NCBI GenBank assembly: GCA_033675265.1
Contig: JAUJYZ010000943.1
Coordinates: 248,001 to 312,000 of the forward strand
Reading direction: 5' to 3'
Length of the DNA: 64,000 nucleotides
DNA from: Actinostola sp. cb2023
Taxonomy: Eukaryota; Cnidaria; Anthozoa; Actiniaria; Actinostolidae
The notes beneath the pieces are model-generated. The model made no database searches and had not been told where the DNA came from. It saw nothing but the letters and a program-made list of their open reading frames with translations. Of the stretch, positions 1-20,229 are shown one piece after another. A program made the position numbers and the translations under genes. Numbering within the stretch: position 1 is the first letter of the stretch; each line of letters begins with the position of its first letter.

Positions 1-69
1 TTTTACGTCATACTTTTTAACACGAAAACGAGGTCGTGCGTGGTAAAGCCAAAGAGTCAGTGTGTCAAT

Positions 70-1035
70 ATGGCGTCGTCCAGCTCCAAGTCAGAGTTTT
101 GGCACAAAGATCTAGCTAATATCCCAAGTATTTCGAATAGTTTTGTTGAAAAATATGCGAAGGAGAACCTCCTTATTAAAGCAACAATTACAAGGGCTAC
201 AAATTATGCCACGAACATTACATTAACGATGTTGAAGGTAAGCAACTATACAATGATTTCGAGTACATAGCATGTCTCAAACCTTGTATGTATTCTAAAA
301 TACTCATTGTTTTCACGTTTATTTGCAGTAAAACATAAACAATTACCAGAAGATGGAACCTCTGTTCGTTCGAAGTGCTACAGAAGCATGAAAAAATGCG
401 AGGAACCCCACAAATTATAATAATAATATCGATGATTTTCAAGGCTGGAACAGACATAAGTTACATAAGCTTTATACATACACAAATGTAGCTGTGCAGC
501 TGGGCAAGGGCTATGACCTGTCATCTCCAAGACATCTCAACCACAGGTAAAGAAGGAGTTTTTGCAGTAAAATGTATGGTGTGATGTCAGCTGAATATTT
601 GATTTTGTAAGATTGATTATTTTATTCTCTATCTTAGCATTTGTTATGTTATATTTTTTAATTGAAATATGAACATGTTACAGTTCTAGAGTAATAAAAG
701 AAATATTCCTACGGAACTGACAGTGTTATTATATTTTTACAGACATGACACATTCCCAGTTGCATTGATGGTGTAATACCTAGATCTATGATGCTGCAGG
801 ATGTCAAAGTGCAAAAGTTTAAGAATCCCATTGAAGCTAGACCTAAGAAGAAGAAAAGAAAAGTGACTGGTGTAACGAGCATTATAGTAGTCGGTACAAG
901 CCATTCAAACAGCCATTGTATTGTCTAGACCTGCCAGCAATACTTACCCCACAGTCAGGCAGTGTGAGAATATGGCCACAGGAAGATGAAGACATCCCAT
1001 TAGTGGACCAATATTATGAATGCTAATAAAACAGA
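70..1035 (+). pseudogene. YqaJ/SWIM-type protein remnant of ISL2EU-like element
   Basis: An ATG at 70 opens a serine-rich start, and the frame later continues into a cysteine-containing stretch (KCYRSMKKCEEPHKL, about 375-415) that I recognise from YqaJ-nuclease proteins of ISL2EU elements. Near 485-525 a degraded SWIM-like zinc motif is legible (CSCAAGQG), and near 800-870 a basic segment follows (RPKKKKRKVTGVT). The parts lie in different frames with stops between them, and introns may separate some of them. The protein is presumed to be a nuclease helping transposition. It is not functional here. Confidence 0.5.
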
Positions 1036-1258
1036 GGCCCTTGCAAATTGGTAATAAGACATGCTTGCAATCATACATAATTGATTGATGCTTCCAGCTA
1101 CAGTTAAAGGAATTAAGTTAAAGGAATTAAGGAATTACGTACTCGATCGAAGTAATGAAATTCTTTAACTCTTCGTATAGCCCTCTACATCTACCCTCAA
1201 ATTGCGTATCTGCTTACTGCTTTTTAACTCCTTTATTTTTGAAAATTGCCCTTTATTC

Positions 1259-2211
1259 CTAAGAAATGCAGGTAATGCAACTCGACAACCTAATGGAGTT
1301 AGCAAGTCCCGGTATAACAACATCTTTATCAGGCATTACCTCATCCCCATGCTCTAGTAAATCTAAAAGACCAGGCTGCCTTACCAGTTCCTTATCAGAA
1401 ATAGACTCTTGAAACAGACAACTCACATGAATGATTTCCCCTGAGGGTGAAATAACAACATTCCCCTTATATGTTGTGTGGCTCTTATAAGACGAATAGA
1501 GTTCTCTATTTAATACCATGCTATAGTGTGCCTGCACTTTGATTTCAGCAACATCTATTACATGTATGCCACGACACTTTGGGTATAATTCCTTAATTAA
1601 AGCACTTGGGCATATGTTTATCAATGTTGGCCCTAGATGGCCATATTGGGAGAGTCCCCAATACAAAATACAGAACATTTGTCCAGGAAATAAACACTCC
1701 AGGAAATAAACACTCTACTAATTGTTGAAATTGATATGTTAAATTATTTAGCTAAAATGTGATTGAAACACCCAATCCTCAATTTATTAACAAATAAATA
1801 AAACTGATCACACAAACTGAGTTTACGTGTCTTAAGAATGTTCCTCAATTGCTCTACATCTGAACTTCCCTTGTTCCTTACTCTTTGCATCTGAGACCTG
1901 TAGGCCGTTTTCATGAGCATTCTCGACTGAAACTAAGCAATAACATAACAAATAAATAATGCCCTTCTGACTTCATAAAAACATTCTGACAACTACCTAT
2001 AACAGTAACTGGTTCGATGTTTATAGGTTCACATGCAGACCTAGACACGTGCACGCGATACTTTGGTGATCTCAGTTCTCTTTTGGGGCGACTTTGTCCA
2101 GTGGAATATCGACAGTACGGCACCTTTGGCCAGATTTTGTTTACCATTGAGTGTTGTCTTGATATCTGAGGGTTTAAAATGCTTGGAACAAACCCTAGTA
2201 CTGTTCGTGAT
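1259..2211 (-). pseudogene. THAP plus DDE (DDE_Tnp_4) transposase remnant
   Basis: At 2095-2211 the minus strand encodes the second half of a THAP zinc finger (RVCSKHF, then GAVLSIF, where the family usually has AVPSIF). At 1259-1678 the same strand encodes a stretch typical of DDE_Tnp_4 nucleases: YSSYKSHTTYKG, ISPSGEIIHVS, SDKE, LLDLLEHGDEVMPDKD. In intact relatives the last motif contains the second catalytic aspartate, normally in MADRGF. The N-terminal half of the THAP domain and the end of the DDE domain are missing or frame-shifted. It would have bound the TIRs and cut the element out. Confidence 0.65.
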
Positions 2212-2488
2212 CTGGAGAAACAATGACAGCAAAAATGTAAACAAACTCAACATGGCCTCAGGAAGGTCACGATTCCTTCGCTTACCTTGAAAGATTTCCA
2301 ACATCACGCCGAATTTTTAAAATCCACTGCTTTCTCAATGATATGTCTCTAGGAATTTGATGAAAAGTGATACTAGAATCGACTCTAGACCTATTATTCT
2401 GGCATAAAGAACACTACACAAGTGAGTTTGTCGAGCTAAAGATCACCACGCACGACCTCGTTCTGATGTTAAAAACTGTGACGTAAAA

Positions 2489-3642
2489 TCAAGATGGCCG
2501 CCGTGTGATAAAAGCGAATTGTAACCGTGCCTTCAACCACAGGGTAACCAAACATATTACCATTCCGTGTAATGATTATGTACAATGATGCTCGGTATGA
2601 AATACATGTAAGCTTATATGACTTCAAAAAGCGAATGTTAACTGGAAAACACATGAAAGGCAAGTAATATAGTCGTGATATGTTTACCATACGTATTTTA
2701 AAAATGTCTAGGTAGCGTTATTGATCGTATTGCAGTGTACCGGGAGTGTACTGTGCTAGTGTGCACATTTTTAAAACTTACATGACATGACATGAACTCA
2801 TCCACACTAAAACGCTAACCTGTTTCTGGTAATGAGCTGATTGTTTTCGATTCCCTTGAGAATATAGAACAATATAAAAACGATGCGTATTTTACACATT
2901 TCCCAGATACGGCAAACAACAAGTTGGTTGGGTACCAATAAACCACTTCAAAGAAGTTGAGTTGATTCTGGACACTGATACAAGAACTTGGACATTTTTA
3001 TAGACTCTTTCAGTATGGTGGATTTGACACCAACATTCCGAAAGGTAACAATTTTGGTGTCGATCTATGTACATTAAGCTTAATTTTTGTTTTTTTTTGT
3101 AAACAAAACGTCTGATATTTTATAAGCTTACTTTCTGAATTTGTACATGATCAGTTGGAAAATGTTTTTGCATTTATCTTGCAAAGGGTGTTATTGTTAT
3201 ACAGTACTTATTGTAACTGTTAAAAGACTTGACATATTTACAGTCTGGTCTATATAATTTGGAAACAATCGACTACATGTACATAATAAAGTACAAATTC
3301 AGATTTTGCCACCCCCCAAAAAAACCTTCATCTGTGCATTGTGAACATTGTGAACATTTGCAGAACTTTAACACCAACACCCAGGAAGAATCAGGCACAG
3401 AACTATTTCAAAGTTTAAATGATTACCTTAATGTTAACGACGCAAGATCATCATCAGAAGAGGCCGTATGACAACCATGCTAGACAGCGCAGCTCAAAAA
3501 AGGCAGATATTGTTTTAAGTGAAAAGGAGATAATAAGAAACCTATCACAGATCCAGTCAAATGGTCAATGTGACAAATTTAGACCAATCTCCTTACTGTT
3601 TGCAAAAAGCTCATTGACACTTTTCAGTTCAAATTCGTAGCC
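2489..3642. other. No recognisable gene
   Basis: Short open frames occur (for example 3229-3471 and 3419-3640) but show no domain, no good splice structure and no family resemblance. Upstream exons of the KDZ transposase gene could lie here; I could not identify one. Confidence 0.5.
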
Positions 3643-4240
3643 ACTTCATATAGGAGCTTAGGATATATGAATATTCATTAGATCACCGCGTAGCCGCGTA
3701 GCCACTTCATATAGGAGCTTAGGATATATGAATATTAATGAGATCACCGCGTAGCCGCGTAGCCACTTCATATAGGCTAGGAGCTTAGGATATATGAATA
3801 TTAATGAGATCACCGCGTAGCCGCGTATCCGCGTAGCCACTTCATATAGGAGCTTAGGATATATGAATATTAATGAGATCACCGCGTAGCCGCGTATCCG
3901 CGTAGCCACTTCATATAGGAGCTTAGGATATATGAATATTAATGAGATCACCACGTAGCCGCGTATCCGCGTAGCCACTTCATATAGGAGCTTAGGATAT
4001 ATGAATATTAATGAGATCACCGCGTAGCCGCGTAGCCGCGTATCCGCGTAGCCACTTCATATAGGAGCTTAGGATATATGAATATTAATGAGATCACCGC
4101 GTATCCGCGTAGCCACTTCATATAGGAGCTTAGGATATATGAATATTAATGAGATCACCGCGTAGCCGCGTATCCGCGTAGCCACTTCATATAGGAGCTT
4201 AGGATATATGAATATTCATGAGATCACCGCGTAGCCGCGC
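3643..4240. repeat. Minisatellite, about 61-78 bp unit, nine copies
   Basis: Nine copies of a unit containing TCATATAGGAGCTTAGG and ATATGAATATTAATGAGATC follow each other. Unit length changes mainly because a 10-bp subrepeat (CGCGTAGC or CGCGTATC) is present one to three times. One copy carries a small insertion near 3777. The open frame on the minus strand through the array is a by-product of the repeat length and is not a gene. Confidence 0.9.
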
Positions 4241-4423
4241 TGATTTAGTGAAGGAGGTTCAAACGTGACGTCAGTTGTGTGGTTCTTACACCGAGGATTA
4301 GCCCTTTAATTAGGCGAGTTGTATACTTAAAATAATATAATTTTTGAGTGAAATTTCCGCCCGTATTCCATTGAAAACCATGGAATAACCATATTTATTC
4401 CATTGAAAACCATGGAATAACCA

Positions 4424-4602
4424 TATTATCCTATACATATTACATCAACAATTAAAATTTACAACGTTTTGATTGGCTAATACAAACTATGAAATACTGC
4501 TCTGTATTTCATAGAAAAAACTATGAAATACCACTCTGTATTTCATAGAAATGGTGAGCTCTGATTGGCTGAGATGTAATATGTATACTATTAGGATAAT
4601 AT
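4424..4602. mobile_element. Hairpin MITE, family also at 37974-38114
   Basis: The ends are inverted copies (TATTATCCTATACATATTAC against GATGTAATATGTAT...AGGATAATA). Inside is a direct repeat built on CTATGAAATAC and TGTATTTCATAG. A second copy lies at 37974-38114 and one end of a third at 24657-24697. No coding capacity. Confidence 0.75.
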
Positions 4603-4712
4603 TATTTATTGACTACTAGACATTCATATATGCAAATAATAACATTGCTTCCATTTTTTTTTAATTTGATCATCCATTTTACCGTACTGAACAAACCTTC
4701 TGTGTTGTATAG

Positions 4713-13269
<8,557 letters not shown>

Positions 13270-13388
13270 TGGACTGGTTCATTCAAGACCACCCAATCGC
13301 TAAGCCTATAGGTTAAATCAAGCTCATCCCTTACCCAACATCATTAGCCTCGAAGAAGACTGCGAAAACGAGAATCATTACAGTAGGT
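13270..13388. other. 3' flank of KDZ gene
   Basis: Short stretch between the KDZ stop codon and the next MITE. No TIR for the KDZ element was recognised here. Confidence 0.4.
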
Positions 13389-13741
13389 ATTGGTCATTGC
13401 AAGGGAGCACAGCAGACTGTTGTTTGTGTAGCGCGCGCGATTATCCACTGACAATTGTAAAAGCGGGCGCTAATATCATCGAGCGAGTTTCGGAATATGC
13501 TCCGGTAAGATCCGAAGTGGAAATTTGAAAAGGATCCTTCGGTACTCGTCCCCTTCGGGAGTGATTCTGGTAATGTTTCGGGACTCGTTCGCGCTAGCTC
13601 GTACAGTATAAGCGCCCGCATTTGCACTTATCAGTGGATAGTTAAATGATAATACGTTTCAAGATGACAAATGGATCAAAGAATGACAAACTGTGCGCGC
13701 TACACAAACAACAGTCTGCCTTGCTCCCTTGGTCATTGGTC
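13389..13741. mobile_element. MITE with ~45-bp inverted repeats
   Basis: Left ATTGGTCATTGCAAGGGAGC and then CAGACTGTTGTTTGTGTAGC; the right end is the inverted copy. A second inner pair (TATCCACTGA against TCAGTGGATA) extends the hairpin. GC-rich interior without a gene. Confidence 0.85.
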
Positions 13742-13990
13742 AAAATGAAAAGAAAGGGTGTGCGATTTCGTGACCATGTTCGAGTATACTCCGAACATCA
13801 ATTTAACTCTAAGGTGGAAAAAGGATATCATGTGGCTGGTTTCACGTAACACTCTTCGTGTTAATTCTTAATAATAATGAAGAGGGCATAGCCTGAAGCT
13901 ATATCCCTTGATTTACAGACAGACAAAATACAATAGAATATAATTGCTTGATGTATAGTATCTAAGGCACATGAAATTAGTTCATAGTTA

Positions 13991-14127
13991 AATCTATTTT
14001 TAGTAACACGGTTTTTGCAGCGCTCGCTCGATCGATGGCGTGAGTGGAGTCAGTAGTGCGCGCACGACTACAATTTTATTCACAAACACAACAGAATCCT
14101 CACCTTCTGGTTACTAAAAATAGATTT
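13991..14127. mobile_element. Small MITE, 17-bp perfect TIRs
   Basis: AATCTATTTTTAGTAAC at the left and its exact inverse at the right, around a GC-rich core with GCTCGCTCGATCGATGG. Confidence 0.75.
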
Positions 14128-14374
14128 AGCGCCACGAGCATATCCCAAATTTCGCGCGATTCGCTCTCTTAGTATCATGTTCTCTTGATTGTAACTACTG
14201 ATTGTATGACTGCATTCTCAAGATATCACAGTCGGTAATCTGCTGTTAGTCAACAGTTATCTTGAAAGTTGCTTTCAACTTTCGTGAAGTATTAATATGA
14301 TATTTATGTTACATTTCTCATACATTCGTTTCCTTATGGTTAAGTCTTAATATAGCAATGAGATAACGCGCGCT

Positions 14375-14646
14375 CTGATTGGCTAGAGTTCTATGAACTA
14401 TTTCCCCATGGGCTGCACGCTCTCGTCAACTTCCCACTGGCCTCGTCTGATCGCGCGCGCGCATTGGCTAAAATTGCTATGAGCTATTTCCCCATGGGCT
14501 GCACGCTCTCTAGATGCCATATTATAAATCAATTAGTCAACTCGCGTCCATGCGCCCATTGCGTTATAGACGCACTCGAGAAAATATAAAGAACTCTTAA
14601 CAAGCGTAAGAGCGGCATGAGACGTACGCTCGTTGACTAATTGATA
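14375..14646. repeat. Tandem duplication plus imperfect hairpin
   Basis: CTATTTCCCCATGGGCTGCA occurs twice about 84 bases apart (14398 and 14482), each next to a GATTGGCT or CATTGGCT box. Just after it, AATCAATTAGTCAAC (14527) is inverted at 14632-14646. Confidence 0.65.
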
Positions 14647-14772
14647 AATTTATCACTTGATTATCAAGGTTCTCGCGCACCCTGCAATTGCGGACTCTCA
14701 TGCACAATAGAGCAAAGTCATTATACACCTAATTCAATTTTCATATGGCTCTCATGTTCAAATACAAGGCTA

Positions 14773-14832
14773 GATTCTTCAGACCCCCGCTCGGGGGAGT
14801 GCAACGACCGAGCGGGGTCTGTGGAAGAGTCT
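14773..14832. repeat. Strong GC-rich hairpin
   Basis: AGACTCTTC-type ends and the pair AGACCCCCGCTCGG against CCGAGCGGGGTCT form a stem with a loop of about 14 bases. No U-run follows; function unknown. Confidence 0.6.
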
Positions 14833-15014
14833 AATACAATAATAATAATAACTTTGAGGTTAACCCTATGTGCAAGTCTCCTTTACACTACAAATAAATA
14901 AAAAATACAGATGAAAATATTAAAAGTTGGTTTATTTCAATGGTAATTTCACGAATACAAGGCGCGGCTCTCATGTATCAACACCAATCTCGACCCTCGA
15001 TCGCCATGCCCAGC

Positions 15015-15182
15015 TAAACAAAATGGCGGATCGTGACTTCTTGCTCTTGTTGAATGTCGCTCTACTACATGCAAGAACTGTAAAGATCTAAAGCGAGGGC
15101 TCTATCACTGTCCGCTAGTCTTTCGAATAAACTGAAAGATCATCACCACTCTGTGCAATAGCCGTATTTGCTTCGCCGGTGA
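15015..15182 (+). repeat. Dispersed repeat; empty-site copy of the 36.87-42.83 kb insertion
   Basis: The sequence from AAAATGGCGGATCGTGAC through TTGAATGTCGCTCTACTAC to TTTGCTTCGCCGGT is continuous here. Its inverted copy elsewhere is split: 36722-36864 matches one part and 42835-42865 the other, with six kilobases between them. Confidence 0.8.
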
Positions 15183-15606
15183 GTGTCGGTACAGGCTTTT
15201 GTTCTTCCTGGTCAGTTTGCCAGAACGTAGATGGACGAACAGTAAACCATGCATGTACCATCCGTTGTTAGCGTGTTTCTGCGTGTTTCTGCAGCATCAA
15301 TTTCACGCAACACCATGCAAAGGTGAGTACAATCATGTTATATTTCATTCATTTGAAAGTTCATCAGAACGTTAGTATGTCTCTTTGACAGCCATGGCAC
15401 AGACGGTGCATTGATGTTCAGTTCAACTTGTCCTAAGACCTTTAGTTTTAGTACATATCTTCAGGTTTTTTTTGTTGCTAAAAGTAACCATTGCACTAGG
15501 GCCGGGCCTCTTAGGTGTAAATATATTTTCATTTGCATTAAAACTACATATGATGACCCATAGCCACGTTCTATCTGAGTATCTGGTTGCTACATAATTT
15601 GGATCG
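15183..15606. other. No recognised feature
   Basis: Nothing beyond short AT-rich sequence could be supported. Confidence 0.4.
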
Positions 15607-15934
15607 TATAGTTATGATATAAAACTACATAATAATATATAGAACACACGATATGAAGGCGACAATGTACAACGGATTGTATTATTATTTGTAGAGTAAA
15701 TAAATGGTATGCTCATTTTATGAGTAGCTGGTTCGAATCCAGCAAGACTTCAGTAAGAGACAGGTTCCGTATAATTTCTAATTTTAAATTAGAATAATAA
15801 TTAAATCCATGCAAGAGACCATGCTCTTGTTAAATCATATGATGGATATCTTATTAGGTAGATATTAATATAATTGCTTCACTTTTTCAATCCCAATAAC
15901 CATGGAGGGTTACGGCTTTTTGAAGTTTTTCACA

Positions 15935-17110
15935 GGCGTGCTTTTTCGGTAAGGGAAGGTTGCTCACGATCGAAATTTCAGAGCAATCCCGTAAGGGGAA
16001 GTGGTCGAGTTGAGTGTTGATATCCCACAGATGCGCGTCTAACACTGAGGTTAGGGTTAGCTTTTTGAAGTGGATAGTCTAAGGGAAGGGAAGGTTGCTC
16101 ACGAAGTTTTAGAGCAATCCCGTAAGGGAAAGTGGCCGAGTTGAGTGTTGATATCCCACAGAATGCACAGATGCGCGTCTAACCCTAACCGCAGGTCATT
16201 TCCAGGTTAGGGTTAGCTTTTTGAAGTGGATAGTCTAATGGAAACTTTCACAGGCGTGCTTTTTCGGTAAGGGAAGGTTGCTCACGAAGTGTCAGAGCAA
16301 TCCCGTAAAGGGAAGTGGCCGAGTTGAGTGTTGATATCCCACAGAATGCACAGATGTGCGTCTAACACTGGGGAAAGACCATTTCCAGGTTAGGGTTAGC
16401 TTTTTGAAGTGGATAGTCTAATGGGAACACGACGAAACTTTCACAGACGTGCTTTTTCGGTAAGGGAAGGTTACTCACGAAGTTTCAGAGCAATCCCGTG
16501 ATGGGAAGTGGCCGAGTTGAGTGTTGATATCCCACAGAATGCACAGATGCGCGTCTAACCCTAACCGAAGGTCATTTCCAGGTTAGGGTTAGCTTTTTGA
16601 AGTGGATAGTCTAATGGGAACACGACGAAACTTTCACAGACGTGCTTTTTCGGTAAGGGAAAGTTGCTCACGAAGTTTCAGAGCAATCCCGTAAGGGGAA
16701 GTGGCCGAGTTGAGTGTTGATATCCCACAGAATGCACAGATGCGCGTCGAACCCTAACCGAAGGTCATTTCCAGGTTAGGGTTAGTTTTTGAAGTGGATA
16801 GTCTAATGGGAACACGACGAAACATTCACAGGCGTGCTTTTTCGGTAAGGGAAGGTTACTCACGAAGTTTCAGAGCAATCCCGTAAGGGGAAGTGGCCGA
16901 GTTGAGTGTTGATATCCCACAGAATGCACAGATGCGCGTCTAACCCTAACCGAAGGTCATTTCCAGGTTACGGTTAGCTTTTTGAAGTGGATAGTCTAAT
17001 GGGAACACGACGAAACTTTCACAGGCGTGCTTTTTCGGTAAGGGAAGGTTTCTCACGAAGTTTCAGAGTAATAAAGGGGAAGTGGTCAATCGAGGTGACT
17101 GTTGATATCC
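15935..17110. repeat. ~190-bp satellite with telomere-like motifs, about seven copies
   Basis: Each unit has GTGCTTTTTCGGTAAGGGAA, TCAGAGCAATCCCGTAA, TTGAGTGTTGATATCCCACA and GATGCGCGTCTAACCCTAAC, and most carry GGTTAGGGTTAG. Spacing is 182-194 bases in the later copies and shorter in the first. The last copy is diverged. Confidence 0.9.
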
Positions 17111-17395
17111 CACACGGAACGCTCCCGTTCACTTGCGCTAATTTTCTTGTTCGGAGATTTCCCTGGGAACTGTGGTGTACGCAGACTTGTTGGTTTTATT
17201 AGTGTTGCAGTTTTGCTGCATTAATTACCATTATTCCTATACTGAAACAGGTCGAAGTGATGACCCCAAAGGACACTGCTGTATGCATTAATATATGACC
17301 CCAGAACAGATCGAGTTATTGCATTGGATGTGTCTGTGTGAACCAACATAACCACTGTACGTATCCTCACCGTATAGCGCATAGTTATTGGGATT

Positions 17396-17940
17396 CAAAG
17401 AGTGAATCCCATTTCTATTTCCATTTCCATTTCCCATTTCCATTTCCCATACCATACCATACCATACCATACCATTTCCCATTTTCCATTTCCGTCTCCC
17501 ATTCCCATTTCCGTTTCCCATTTCCGTCTCCCATTCCCATTTCCGTTTCCCATTTTCCATTTCCCATATTCATTTCCCATACCATACCATTCCCATTTCC
17601 CATTTCCCATTTCCCACTTCAATTCCCCATTTTCGTTTCCCATTTATCCCATTTCCCATTCCCATTTCCCATACAATACCATACCATACCATTTCCCATT
17701 TTCCGTTTCCGTTTCCCATTCCCATTTTTGTTTCCCATTTCCGTTTCCCATTTCCATTTCCCATACCATACCTTTTCTCTTTTCCCGTTTCCGTTTCCGT
17801 TTCCCATTTTTTTCCATTCCCATTTTTGTTTCCCATTCCCATTTCCTTTTCCCATTCCCATTTCCGTTTCCCATTTCCGTTTCCCATTTCCCATTTCATA
17901 CCATACCATACCATAACCCTAACCCTAACCATAACCATAT
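17396..17940. repeat. TTTCCCATT/CCATA minisatellite ending in telomere repeats
   Basis: Pyrimidine-rich units (ATTTCCCATTTCCGTTTCCC and ACCATACCAT) fill about 510 bases. At 17914-17938 the run turns into AACCCTAACCCTAACC and AACCATAACC, an interstitial telomere-type stretch. Overlapping open frames on both strands are artefacts. Confidence 0.9.
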
Positions 17941-18204
17941 CTTATTTAGCATTAGGTCTTTATCACTGATAAAGCATAAAGTGACAAAGACTGATTGCCT
18001 GTAACACACGTCATGCAAATGTTTCAATTGGCCTTTGGCCAAATTTCAATCACCCTTACAAATCTCTTTTGCATGTGGGATACGTTGAGATGTATCCTGC
18101 GCATGACATTGACGTCAAAAGTACCTTTACAAGAAATCGTTTATAGAATTCGCGTCTGTGTTATACTGCCTCTAAAGATCTTGTGCTTGGATCTTTATGT
18201 GGAG

Positions 18205-18373
18205 GTAATCATATGGTTTCGAGTTCAATTTGGAAATAATTTGCACGAGTGTGTTTTTCAAAGAGTATCAAAATTGCATGAGCCCGTAGGGCGAGTGCAA
18301 TTTGAGCTCTTTGAAAAACACATGAGTGCAAATTATTCCAAATTGAACGAGAAATTGTATGATTACCAATTAA
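18205..18373. mobile_element. Hairpin MITE
   Basis: GGTAATCATATGGTTTC and GTTCAATTTGGAAATAATTT at the left are inverted at 18307-18373 (AAATTATTCCAAATTGAAC, GTATGATTACC). The GTGTTTTTCAAAGAG stem leaves a loop of about 30 bases. Confidence 0.85.
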
Positions 18374-18745
18374 TAATATTCATGAATAATATATATTAAT
18401 ATTCATGCAGTGCATATTAAAGGTAATTTGCACTGCAGTGCAAATTAATTTTCAACTGCACTGCTCTAAGCCAATCAGAATCAAGTATTTTTTTCATGTA
18501 TATTATTAATGCCGATATAACATAGCTGCCGCTCTATATACTTCACTTCTTATATAAAATACATACACGTGATATATATACCGGTAGATATTTCATCGAT
18601 AATTATATATTAAATTATTATTTTGTTGTTTGCAGGTTAGCATAACCAGGGTATGAAAGGGAGTGATGCGAATAGGATACTATTAATATATGATTTAATT
18701 ATTATTCTAATTAAAATTATAAATTATAAGAACCTGTCTCTTATG

Positions 18746-18799
18746 AAGTCTTGCTGGATTTGAACCAACTACTCATAAAATGAGCATACCAAAAGACTT
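18746..18799 (-). other. tRNA-like sequence lacking a D arm
   Basis: On the minus strand AAGTCTT and AAGACTT can pair as a seven-base acceptor stem. Between them is a T-arm-like TTGGTTCAAATCCAG. The inverted copy near 15705-15755 has GCTGGTTCGAATCCAGC, a perfect B-box and T stem, but lacks the 5' acceptor strand. No proper anticodon arm is formed, so this is read as a tRNA-derived repeat head. Confidence 0.35.
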
Positions 18800-18897
18800 T
18801 AGAGGCAAGACAAGTATTTATTTACTCTACAATCAGTCTGTTGTACATTGTCGCCATGATATTGTGTGTTCTATATTATATAGTGTTTTGTCATAAC

Positions 18898-18899
<2 letters not shown>

Positions 18900-18938
<39 letters not shown>

Positions 18939-19196
18939 TATTTGAATAATAATAATAATAATAACAATAATAATAGTAATAATAATAGGCGTCTGATTTC
19001 CCCCGAACATTTTGTTCTGTATATACTCATCATACTATAGTTTCTTTATCTGTAATAATAATAGTAATAATAATAATAATAATACTGATAAAGAAACTAA
19101 TAATAATAATAATAGTAATAATAATAATAATAGTAATAATAATAATAGTAATAATAATAGTAATAAAAATAACAATAACAATAATAAATCTATATG
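18900..19196. repeat. ATA/AAT microsatellites with internal hairpin
   Basis: AAT triplets with scattered G or C at 18901-18988 and 19053-19190. TTTCTTTATCTGTAATAATA near 19040 is inverted at 19084-19100, so a hairpin interrupts the tract. Confidence 0.9.
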
Positions 19197-19896
19197 AATA
19201 GTGATAATATAATACTAAATAGTGACAAGCACTAATAAACTTGTAGCCCTAATAATATGATAAAATACAATAAAATACATAAAATATATATTACATACTT
19301 CAGTTGAACCTCCGGTTGCAACCACTCTTGTATGCGACCACCTCTCCTGAGCGACCAGTTTTCCAAAATACCAAAAGTTTCCAAGTCAAATCACTATACT
19401 TGGAACCTCTCGTAAGCGGCCACTTTTACAGCTGAAAGTTTGAAATTTTCCTTTGTTTTTAACCTCCTGTAAGCAACCACATAATAATCACTGTAAGCAA
19501 CCACATAATAATCACATGACAGATAATCAAACAGAAATGTAATTATTTGTCGCTGTAACATTGCATTCTTGAGTAGAGACGGCGATACATGTATTATGAG
19601 TTAGAGGACAAAAACACACATATACTGTACTCTATCAATCCCAGGACAGACGACATTAACAGTAGTAAAATCCTAGTCTCTCAAGAACAGTCAACAGTTT
19701 AACAGAACTGTACATAGCATATAAATCAAAGTATGGTATATATTCGTGAATGTTGCATAAGCACAGTTTGACTTTTGATTTCATTGCAGTTCATAACACA
19801 ATATCTTAGTTTTGTAGACTTTGCTTGGTCATTTGTGAAGTACATGTATGTTGTTTTTGTTTATTTCAAAGTAACAAGTATAAACATTTTAACATT
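19197..19896. other. Left flank of the nested element, with a MITE fragment
   Basis: At 19310-19500 CTTCAGTTGAACCTCC and repeats of GTAAGC-ACCAC resemble a mariner-type MITE with direct GCGACCAC/GCAACCAC boxes (compare 35640-35735). No gene. Confidence 0.45.
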
Positions 19897-19900
19897 TTAA

Positions 19901-20167
19901 GAGGGCCTGTCAGCAAAAATCAAACAAACTGCGGCAAACCTTGAAAAATGTATTTCGCTCATATTTTCAAGTTAGATAGAGTAACATGTAATTAGAATCG
20001 CCATGTACTTTGTTTGGCTAAATAGCTTTTTATTTTGGAGAAAAATGCAAATTTCGAGACACACCCGAAAATGCTAATTGGACCTTGAATTTTACCTCGA
20101 GTTTAAGTATCTCGCGTTGCGAAATACGCCATTGAGATTACAAAAAAAACACATAACGTTTGTTGTA
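19901..20167 (+). repeat. Outer part of the left TIR of the TTAA element
   Basis: Inverted match to 34380-34659, sharing for instance AGAATCGCCATGTACTT-like and AAATTTCGAGACACACCCGA sequence. It stops at ...GTTTGTTGTA, where the right TIR continues into CTATCC. Confidence 0.9.
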
Positions 20168-20229
20168 AACACATCTCCACTTAAAATTGTACCTCTCCAT
20201 TTAAAAGTGTACTTACAAAACACGGTTAC

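Larger units (their letters stand above)
1..2488. mobile_element. Decayed ISL2EU-like DNA transposon
   Basis: The first 44 bases and the reverse complement of 2445-2488 match almost perfectly, forming terminal inverted repeats that start TTTTACGTCA. Because similarity on the right could continue beyond 2488, the true left end may lie just outside the window. Between the TIRs two convergent remnants are visible: a YqaJ-type protein on the plus strand and a THAP plus DDE transposase on the minus strand. That pairing is the known layout of ISL2EU elements, which are related to PIF/Harbinger. Stop codons and frame changes in both genes show it is dead. The superfamily name rests on remembered domain layout, so it is moderately sure. 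Confidence 0.7.
15607..18907. mobile_element. Candidate composite element with ~200-bp inverted arms around satellites
   Basis: 15607-15805 and 18693-18907 are inverted copies over about 200 bases (shared: TATAGTTATGA, GGCGACAATGTACAAC, GGTATGCTCATTTTATGAGT, TAATAATTAAAT). Between them lie a 190-bp satellite, a TTTCCCATT minisatellite, a short run of telomere repeats and a MITE. The right arm runs into an ATA microsatellite, so the outer end and any target duplication cannot be read. It may instead be two separate insertions of one repeat in opposite directions. Confidence 0.5.

Noticed and set aside
3229..3640. N-terminal exon of the KDZ gene
   Set aside because: The open frames lack family motifs and fitting splice sites; it remains possible but is not supported.
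3643..4240. Possible CRISPR-like array (regular repeats)
   Set aside because: Units are directly tandem without unique spacers, and the genome is eukaryotic.
17913..17940. Chromosome end
   Set aside because: Only a few telomere units are present and normal sequence continues for 46 kb beyond.
17288..18004. Open frames rich in FPFPFP or GNGNGK
   Set aside because: They are readings of the pyrimidine-rich minisatellite; all frames are equally open.
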